A stretch of 39,374 nucleotides of DNA, taken from Anabaena catenula FACHB-362 (GTDB lineage Bacteria > Cyanobacteriota > Cyanobacteriia > Cyanobacteriales > Nostocaceae). The position numbers and the translations under genes were made by a program. The stretch is taken from positions 1 through 39,374 of the forward strand of contig NZ_JACJTQ010000049.1 in the NCBI RefSeq assembly GCF_014698735.1. The letters run 5' to 3'. Below, piece by piece: positions 33,476 through 39,374 of this stretch (its first letter is position 1; every line of letters starts with the position of its first letter). The notes below the pieces were generated by a model that worked only from the letters and a program-made list of their open reading frames with translations, did not search any database and had not been told where the DNA came from.

Positions 33476-33967
33476 CTACTCTTCCAGCAAACTTCTCAAC
33501 ATCCAAGCTGTTTTTTCATGAACCTGCATCCTTTGAGTTAATAAATCTGCACTAGGTTCGTCATTAACTTCATCTACCATTGGGAAGATAGATCGTGCAG
33601 TTCTGACTACGGCTTCTTGTCCTTCTACTAATAGCTGAATCATTTCTTTAGCTTTAGGAACTCCAGGAGTTTCGGGAATTGAACTCAGTTGGGCATATTC
33701 ACTATAAGTTCCCGGTGCGGGATAGCCAAGCGCTCTAATCCTTTCGGCAATTAAATCAACTGCTAAGGCTAGTTCTGTATACTGTGTCTCAAACATCAAA
33801 TGCAATGTTTGGAACATCGGCCCTGTGACGTTCCAATGAAAATTATGGGTTTTCAGATAAAGTGAATAGGTGTCAGCTAATAAGCGAGACAATCCTTCGG
33901 CAATTTTGCCTCTACTAACATCATCAATACCGATATTCACATTTTTGACTTTTGCTGAAGATGACAT
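33476..33967 (-). CDS. dps: Dps-family ferritin-like protein
   Basis: 163 residues from ATG 33967, which follows GGAG at a good distance. A TTG 15 bases upstream is the only alternative. THNFHWNVTG (40-49) and TLHLMFETQY (54-63) carry the ferroxidase ligands (H44, H56, E60) of the Dps family, which stores iron using H2O2 and shields DNA under oxidative stress as a 12-mer. The gene neighbours sulfiredoxin, suggesting a peroxide-stress group. Confidence 0.9.
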   Translation of the reverse strand: MSSSAKVKNVNIGIDDVSRGKIAEGLSRLLADTYSLYLKTHNFHWNVTGPMFQTLHLMFETQYTELALAVDLIAERIRALGYPAPGTYSEYAQLSSIPETPGVPKAKEMIQLLVEGQEAVVRTARSIFPMVDEVNDEPSADLLTQRMQVHEKTAWMLRSLLEE

Positions 33968-34039
33968 AATTTTTGGCTCCAAATAACTCTGTTAAAGTGC
34001 TAGTTGTTTCTAAGCATTCAGCTGTCAGCTAATAGCTTT

Positions 34040-34303
34040 TCATGCTAAGTGCATCTTGAGAACACTCTTGGTAGCTTTGCGAACTCTGGCTATAATGGTT
34101 TCTTTGCCCAGACGTTGGCAAGCTTCATAACGATGGCAACCAGAAAAGCCATAATAACGTCCATCTACTTCCAGGACATCTATAGGTTCTTGTTGCCCAA
34201 TTTCCGCAATCGATGCCATTAAGGATTGTACTTTTAAGGGATCGTTCTGACGCGGCAAGGGTCGTTGAATTTGATTTAAGGGAATTTCTTGAATCCTAAC
34301 CAT
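34040..34303 (-). CDS. srxA: Sulfiredoxin
   Basis: 87 residues, the length of cyanobacterial sulfiredoxins. It belongs to the ParB/sulfiredoxin fold: PLPRQNDPLKVQSLMASI, then IGQQEPIDVLEVDG, then the active-site FSGCHRYEA with Cys56-His57-Arg58. The enzyme uses ATP to reduce hyperoxidised (sulfinic) 2-Cys peroxiredoxin. ParB DNA-partition function is unlikely since the signature includes the catalytic Cys. It lies 72 bases upstream of dps on the same strand. Confidence 0.88.
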   Translation of the reverse strand: MVRIQEIPLNQIQRPLPRQNDPLKVQSLMASIAEIGQQEPIDVLEVDGRYYGFSGCHRYEACQRLGKETIIARVRKATKSVLKMHLA

Positions 34304-34404
34304 AAGGAGTTTCGCTGATTAGTTCTGTTTTGTACCTCCAACTAAATCATAGTCGTTATGACTTTAATAAAGCAAGTGTTAGGCGAAAAACGGGTAATGC
34401 TATT

Positions 34405-36096
34405 ATGGGAATGAGTATGCGACACAACAAAAACGCTACAAAACCAATTAAAATCAGCCCCAAAGCCTCACTGTGGGAGCCAAATCAAGTTTCCATGAAA
34501 ATTTTTTTCTGGCGTTCTGCCTACAAAATACTGACGACCTTTTGCTTATTGGGACTAACTGCTGCATCCGAGCCTGTGAACAATAGCCAAGATGTGGAAC
34601 TAAAAATTGGGATTGTGCAGCGATTTGGAGCGACACCCGCAGCCAAGCTGGAACTAACACCAACAAAAGGCGATCGCATCAAGCTAAAATTTTCAGTAGG
34701 TAATCAGCCCCAAACCTTAGTTACATCAAACCCCGTCCCACTGGAAACAGTCATGGAAACCCTACCCGAACCCAAAGTTCAAGAGGTAGTGGTTTTAGGA
34801 AACTACCGCACCTTTGAAACAGCCGAAGACAGCGCCAAAAACTGGCGGAATCTGGGACTACAGGTAGAAATAGCCCAGCCAGAACGCTGGCAAGTATGGG
34901 CAAAACGTGATGTTTACAGCACTCCGGTACTTCGGCGCTTGCTATTAAAAAGTATTGAAACTTCAGGACAAAAACTTCCCTACCTAGATACCCAAATTCT
35001 CAAACAAGTACCGCGAGTGAGTTGGGTAGTCAACGGTAAACGCTACAGCCAGAACTATCTAGAAATTAGCAGTGACAAAAACTTAATTAGGGTAAATAAA
35101 GCTGAAAAACCTGGAAATGCGCGTCTTTATGCCGGCAAGATGAACTTGCAACCCAATGCCTACGGTACTTACTCTTTGGTTAATCAAGTCCCCTTAGAAA
35201 CCTATTTGCGGGGGGTTTTACCCTATGAAATTGGTACGAGTGCGCCCAAGACATCTTTAGAAGCTCAGGCAGTGATTGCTCGCACCTATGCGCTGAGAAA
35301 TTTACGCAGGTTTGCTGTAGATGACTACCAATTATGTGCAGATACCCACTGCCAAGTTTATGATGGGCTGAATGGAGTGGCTAAAACAACAGATCAAGCG
35401 ATCGCCGCAACACGGGGAATGGTACTAACTTATAATCAAGAATTAGTAGACGCACTCTATTCTTCGACTACAGGTGGAGTCACTGCCTCATTTAGCGATG
35501 TCTGGAATGGTGAAGATCGTCCTTATTTGCGCCCAGTAGTAGATGCAGCCACAAATCTTTGGAGCTTATCCCAGAAGAGTTTAGCAGACGAAAAAAACTT
35601 CCAACAGTTTATTAACCTGCAACAAGGATTTAATGAAAGTACCTGGGATGTGTTTCGCTGGAACAAGCAAACCAGCCTAGAGGATATTACCAAAGACTTG
35701 CAGAAATTTTTGCGGGTGAAAAAGAGTCCCTATGCCAAATTTAAAACAGTTGAGGCCATAGCCGTAGTCAAACGCAGTCAAAGCGGCAGGATTCTCGATT
35801 TGGCAGTAAAAACGGATATCGGTGTGTTTATTCTCCACAAAGATGAAGTTCGCAGTGCCTTTGCCGCTCCCCGCAGTACACTTTTTTATTTGCAACCCCT
35901 CAACAAAGGTAAATCAGACTTGTGGGGATACGCCTTTATAGGAGGTGGACTAGGGCATGGAGTAGGATTGAGTCAAACCGGCGCTCAACATTTAGCCAAG
36001 CTAGGTTGGTCAAGTAGCAAAATTCTCCAATTCTATTATCCTGGTACACAAATTAAAATCCTTGGCAACGATATTAAGCCTTTCTTGAAAAATTAG
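34405..36096 (+). CDS. SpoIID/LytB-domain protein
   Basis: 563 residues from ATG 34405 (ATG 34411 and 34417 are alternatives; the frame runs to a TTG at 34330). A hydrophobic signal/TM (IFFWRSAYKILTTFCLLGLTAAS) starts about 32 residues in, so it is exported. The central SpoIID part has VNQVPLETYLRGVLPYEI, LEAQAVIARTYAL, STTGGVTASFSDVWNG and the C-terminal GGGLGHGVGLSQTGAQHLAKLGWS. In Bacillus SpoIID cleaves denuded glycan strands of peptidoglycan; cyanobacterial members probably act on the septum or wall. A terminator-like hairpin follows. Confidence 0.85.
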   Translation: MGMSMRHNKNATKPIKISPKASLWEPNQVSMKIFFWRSAYKILTTFCLLGLTAASEPVNNSQDVELKIGIVQRFGATPAAKLELTPTKGDRIKLKFSVGNQPQTLVTSNPVPLETVMETLPEPKVQEVVVLGNYRTFETAEDSAKNWRNLGLQVEIAQPERWQVWAKRDVYSTPVLRRLLLKSIETSGQKLPYLDTQILKQVPRVSWVVNGKRYSQNYLEISSDKNLIRVNKAEKPGNARLYAGKMNLQPNAYGTYSLVNQVPLETYLRGVLPYEIGTSAPKTSLEAQAVIARTYALRNLRRFAVDDYQLCADTHCQVYDGLNGVAKTTDQAIAATRGMVLTYNQELVDALYSSTTGGVTASFSDVWNGEDRPYLRPVVDAATNLWSLSQKSLADEKNFQQFINLQQGFNESTWDVFRWNKQTSLEDITKDLQKFLRVKKSPYAKFKTVEAIAVVKRSQSGRILDLAVKTDIGVFILHKDEVRSAFAAPRSTLFYLQPLNKGKSDLWGYAFIGGGLGHGVGLSQTGAQHLAKLGWSSSKILQFYYPGTQIKILGNDIKPFLKN

Positions 36097-36118
36097 AAAA
36101 TATCACCCAGTGAAAAAA

Positions 36119-36163
36119 CAAAGGGGGCAGAAATGGAATATCCATTTTTACTACCCCTTTTAA
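36119..36163 (+). terminator. Terminator-like hairpin between the SpoIID gene and petF
   Basis: AAAGGGG (from 36119) pairs with CCCCTTT (36156-36162), with an inner AATGGA/TCCATT stem, followed by T residues. It ends the SpoIID transcript; petF is convergent and could use it too. Confidence 0.7.
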
Positions 36164-36296
36164 CTTTTGTCCAAACAATAATGGAAAAAGAAAGTTTGTA
36201 TGAGACAACCAGAAATAAGAATGAAAAAACTTTTTTTCCTGATTGCTACCTTGTCGATGATTTTCAAGGTGCGTTGATGACAGTAACGCCTAAATC

Positions 36297-36596
<300 letters not shown>

Positions 36597-37001
36597 TTAG
36601 TATTCCTCTCTTATTACAACGGCAGTATAAGTAATCCTAAAGCAAACAGTGCGGCTACCCCTGTGGGATCAGCCGTTGGTTCAAATTTGCTTCAATTCTG
36701 ATACTACGGGAAAAATTAAACCTTGTAACCGAAAATTGACCGCGATTAGTAATGAAATTTAGTTAATTATTACTAATAAGTTTTAGTTATATAAAATCTT
36801 CGCCTGGATAGATGTGCAAACAATTTAGGACTTACTCCCCAAGAGTATTGCTATCAGCAGGGTGTAGGATGTGGAATACGTCTATATTTCACACATATTT
36901 CACAATATGTTCACCAATTTCTGAAAAGCCCTCTTTCTTCCACCCGTCCTTCCACCTTCTGATATCAATTCACTTAATTAAAACTACAAATGAATATCCC
37001 T
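36597..37001. other. petF upstream region
   Basis: No gene is visible. Its left part must hold the minus-strand petF promoter. The right part is AT-rich and leads into the octamer repeat. Confidence 0.4.
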
Positions 37002-37174
37002 GTCCCCGTGTCTCCGCGTCCCCGTGTCTCCGCGTCCCCGTGTCTCCGCGTCCCCGTGTCCCCGTGTCCCCGTGTCCCCGTGTCCCCGTGTCTCCGCGTC
37101 CCCGTGTCTCCATGCCCCCGTGTCTCCGCGTCCCCGTGTCTCCATGTCCCCGTGTCCCCGTGTCTCCGCGTCCC
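37002..37174. repeat. About 21 tandem octamers (CCCCGTGT / CTCCGCGT)
   Basis: An 8-bp unit in two main forms, CCCCGTGT and CTCCGCGT, with rare CCATG variants, fills about 173 bp. Because eight is not a multiple of three, it opens frames in several readings, giving Pro/Arg/Val/Ser-rich sham proteins, which are left out. It sits between petF and bvdR and is likely a slippage-prone satellite. Confidence 0.92.
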
Positions 37175-37369
37175 CTTCCGCGTCTGTCCATTTGTATCAA
37201 TCTGAAAGTGAAACGATATTAAGCTGCTTTAGACTAGCTTTTTGATAGAATGCCTATGGCATTGATAGCACTGTGACCAATTAAGTAGTCAGTAAACAAG
37301 AGCGCTGTACAAAAACCAACTTAACTCTGTGCAGCCAAGAAAAACCAACAAACAGAACTGCTGAACATC

Positions 37370-38377
37370 ATGTATAATTCCGATGCATCTTTGGCAAATA
37401 CAACCATGCGGGTGGGTTTAGTTGGTACTGGGTATGCGGCAAAACTCCGGGCTGAAGCATTGCGGCAAGATCCGCGATCGCATTTAGTTGCGATCGCAGG
37501 ACATACTCCCAAACAGACAGCAACCTTTGCTCAAGAATATCAAACCCAGGTGATGAATTCTTGGCAACAGCTAGTAGAGCAAGACGATATCGATTTAGTT
37601 GTCATCTCTACAATTAATCGAGATCATGGTAAAATCGCTCATGCTGCCCTTACCAACGGCAAACACGTCATTGTCGAGTACCCCCTTTCTGTGGATGTGA
37701 AAGAAGCTGAAGAACTAATCGCTTTAGCCAAGTCCAAAAATAAACTGCTGCACGTCGAACATATTGAACTTTTGGGCGGTTGGCATCAAGCTTTAAAACA
37801 ACATTTAGCCCAACTTGGTGAATTGTTTTATGTCCGCTACAGCACCGTTAACCCCCGGCATCCAGCACCCCGGAAGTGGACTTACAACCATGATTTCTTC
37901 GGTTTTCCTTTAATTGGCGCACTCTCTCGCTTACATCGTCTGACTGATTTGTTTGGTGAAGTCTTTACTGTGAATTGTCACCAGCGATATTGGGAAACGG
38001 AGACAGATTATTATCAATCCTGTTTATGCGTGGTTCAATTGTGCTTTACCAGTGGGTTGTTAGCTCAAGTGATTTATGGCAAAGGTGAATCCCTATGGCA
38101 GTCAGAAAGGAAATTTGAAATTCACGGCGAAAAAGGGGGGTTAATTCTAGATGGAGATACAGGAATGTTGGTGCAAGCTGAGGAAACAACGTTGATTGAT
38201 TTGGGTACTCGTCGGGGTTTGTTTGCTAAAGATACGAATATGGTGTTAGACCGTCTTTTTCATGGCACTCCCTTGTATGTCACCCCGGAACAAAGCTTGT
38301 ATACCCTCAAGGTTGCAGATGCTGCCCAGAGGGCTGCGGAAACAGGTTTAACTATATTTTTAACAAAAGAGTCATAA
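37370..38377 (+). CDS. bvdR: Biliverdin reductase (cyanobacterial BvdR)
   Basis: 335 residues of the Gfo/Idh/MocA fold. The Rossmann motif VGLVGTGYAAKLRAEA lies at about 15-30. Further along come VISTINRDHGKIAHAAL, GKHVIVEYPLSVD, LLHVEHIELLGG, RYSTVNPRHPAPRKWTY and RRGLFAKDT. These blocks match what I recall of Synechocystis BvdR in order and spacing. It reduces biliverdin to bilirubin with NAD(P)H, near the phycobilin pathway. The stop abuts the following map gene directly. ATG 37406 is a possible later start. Confidence 0.88.
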   Translation: MYNSDASLANTTMRVGLVGTGYAAKLRAEALRQDPRSHLVAIAGHTPKQTATFAQEYQTQVMNSWQQLVEQDDIDLVVISTINRDHGKIAHAALTNGKHVIVEYPLSVDVKEAEELIALAKSKNKLLHVEHIELLGGWHQALKQHLAQLGELFYVRYSTVNPRHPAPRKWTYNHDFFGFPLIGALSRLHRLTDLFGEVFTVNCHQRYWETETDYYQSCLCVVQLCFTSGLLAQVIYGKGESLWQSERKFEIHGEKGGLILDGDTGMLVQAEETTLIDLGTRRGLFAKDTNMVLDRLFHGTPLYVTPEQSLYTLKVADAAQRAAETGLTIFLTKES

Positions 38378-39148
38378 ATGAAAACCAAAACTGAACCAAT
38401 AGTTATTTTATCCCAGCGAGAAATAGAAAAAATGCGTCGGGCTGGACGTTTGGCTGCCCAGCTGTTACAACATCTAGAACCTTTGGTAAAACCAGGGGTT
38501 AGTACTCTCCAACTCAATGATGAAGCGGAACGTTGGACAAAAGCCCACGGAGGGAAAAGCGCCCCTCTAGGCTATAGGGGTTTTCCGAAGTCAATTTGTA
38601 CCAGCGTGAATGAGGTGATCTGTCACGGTATTCCTAATGCTAAACAGATTCTCAAGGAAGGTGACATTATCAATATTGATGTCACACCTATTGTCGATGG
38701 TTATCACGGTGATACTTCTAAGACATTTATTGTCGGTGTATCTTCTCCCAAGGTACAAAAGTTGGTAGAAGTGACAGAAGAGTGTCTTCGCTTAGGTATT
38801 GCAGAAGTGAAACCAGATGCGAAGATTGGGGATATTGGGGCAGCTATTCAAGAGTATGCCGAGGCTCAAGGCTTTTCTGTGGTGCGGGATTTTGTGGGAC
38901 ATGGGATTAGTAATATTTTCCACACGTCCCCAGATATTCCCCATTATGGCATCAGGGGTAGAGGCAAGCGGCTGAGACCAGGTATGGTGTTTACCATTGA
39001 GCCGATGATTAATGAAGGAACCTATGAAGTAGAGATGTTGAATGATGGTTGGACTGCGGTAACGCGCGATCGCAAACTATCGGCTCAATTTGAGCATACA
39101 TTAGCAGTGACCGAAGATGGGGTTGAAATTCTGACTCTTCTACCATAA
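38378..39148 (+). CDS. map: Type I methionine aminopeptidase
   Basis: 256 residues. All five metal ligands are present: D101, D112, H175, E208 and E239, offset by four from E. coli MetAP. Flanking motifs DVTPIVDGYHGDTS, FVGHGI, FTIEPM and QFEHT are typical. It removes the initiator Met from new proteins. The start codon follows the bvdR stop with no gap, so the two are probably co-transcribed. Confidence 0.93.
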   Translation: MKTKTEPIVILSQREIEKMRRAGRLAAQLLQHLEPLVKPGVSTLQLNDEAERWTKAHGGKSAPLGYRGFPKSICTSVNEVICHGIPNAKQILKEGDIINIDVTPIVDGYHGDTSKTFIVGVSSPKVQKLVEVTEECLRLGIAEVKPDAKIGDIGAAIQEYAEAQGFSVVRDFVGHGISNIFHTSPDIPHYGIRGRGKRLRPGMVFTIEPMINEGTYEVEMLNDGWTAVTRDRKLSAQFEHTLAVTEDGVEILTLLP

Positions 39149-39171
39149 CTACCAGATATCTCTCCGATACA

Positions 39172-39207
39172 AAAAAGCTAACTAATGCTAACAATAGCCA
39201 GCTTTTT
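39172..39207 (+). terminator. Bidirectional terminator after map
   Basis: AAAAAGCT (39172-39179) pairs with AGCTTTTT (39200-39207). The T-run follows on plus, and the A-run before gives a T-run on minus, so it may serve both map and the tnpB remnant. Confidence 0.65.
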
Positions 39208-39219
39208 CTTCCTGCTTCT

Positions 39220-39374
39220 TCAGTTCGACAGTTCGACAGGCTCACTGACCACTGCGCTCACTGACCTCCTAGAAGTGTCGGCACTATCTAGTCCACAGGC
39301 TAACACGGTCAATCTGACCGCTTCTTGTTTCAAGTTAATCGCAGCGTTTAAATCTCTGTCACACTCAAAGCCGC
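39220..39374 (-). CDS. tnpB: TnpB (IS200/IS605 family) C-terminal part, cut by the window edge
   Basis: On the minus strand the window's end codes for GFECDRDLNAAINLK, the zinc-finger tail and RuvC-III motif (DRDxNAAxN) of TnpB, ending in a stop at 39220-39222. TnpB is an RNA-guided nuclease of IS200/IS605-type elements. Only the last 51 codons are visible, so completeness and tnpA are unknown. The last residues (SVSAVVSEPVELSN) come from a tandem CTCACTGACC-type repeat and look non-canonical. The element's right end and the omega-RNA would lie at lower coordinates. Confidence 0.85.
   Translation of the reverse strand, partial: GFECDRDLNAAINLKQEAVRLTVLACGLDSADTSRRSVSAVVSEPVELSN

Noticed and set aside
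34040-34303. ParB partition protein
   Set aside because: Length of 87 and the FSGCHR catalytic Cys identify sulfiredoxin.
36812-37245. Pro/Arg/Val/Ser-rich reading frames on both strands
   Set aside because: They are the octamer repeat read in several frames, with no start context and no homology expected.

Overview
The window looks like chromosomal DNA from a filamentous, probably heterocyst-forming cyanobacterium (Nostocales, Anabaena/Nostoc/Dolichospermum-like). The evidence is HIP1 octamers (GCGATCGC) in many core genes, two CYP110-type cytochromes P450, a CrtO-type carotenoid ketolase, cyanobacterial biliverdin reductase, plant-type PetF ferredoxin, cyanobacterial sulfiredoxin, DUF1350 and DUF2993 proteins, and dispersed palindromic repeats typical of these genomes. 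I saw no rRNA, tRNA or CRISPR array.

Layout. 0-2.4 kb: a pentapeptide-repeat protein whose membrane-anchored N-terminus seems cut off by a frameshift, a Uma2-family protein, and a pair of inverted REP-like elements. 2.4-5.2 kb: glycolate dehydrogenase subunits GlcE and GlcF. 5.4-15.7 kb: metabolic genes, mostly on the minus strand (P450, CPA1-type antiporter on plus, saccharopine-dehydrogenase-like oxidoreductase, crtO, DUF2993 protein, second P450, glycogen synthase), several ended by hairpins. 15.8-17.2 kb: three diverged copies of a 112-bp tandem repeat, then two small genes for peptides with double-glycine leaders. 17.7-19.9 kb: a divergent phosphoketolase/transketolase-like enzyme.

20.0-27.5 kb is an AT-rich accessory island. 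It opens with a two-gene operon: a SAM methyltransferase-like protein with four 22-residue Pro-rich repeats, overlapping (ATGA) an AlkB-like 2-oxoglutarate/Fe(II) oxygenase that carries a QLELF sliding-clamp-type motif in its N-terminal tail. Next comes an array of toxin-antitoxin cassettes (ParDE, three PIN-domain modules, a MazF module on the minus strand) plus a Uma2 gene, separated by six copies of a 65-170 bp repeat. Three PIN cassettes also share a second repeat that ends in a TATAAT box and seems to act as a portable promoter. Two antitoxins share one N-terminus but have different C-termini and toxins, and one PIN toxin is broken by a 4-bp duplication. This array, read as a repeat-bounded cassette system, and the methyltransferase-AlkB pair are the best candidates for something undescribed.

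27.5-29.6 kb holds three small unknown secreted or membrane proteins; one repeats part of an antitoxin C-terminus next to a membrane anchor. 30-39 kb returns to core genes: DUF1350, a convergent RsbU-like response-regulator phosphatase and STAS antagonist pair, an HTH-GrpE-like protein, Dps, sulfiredoxin, SpoIID/LytB, ferredoxin, an octamer tandem repeat, biliverdin reductase and methionine aminopeptidase. The window ends inside a tnpB (IS200/IS605-type) C-terminus on the minus strand.
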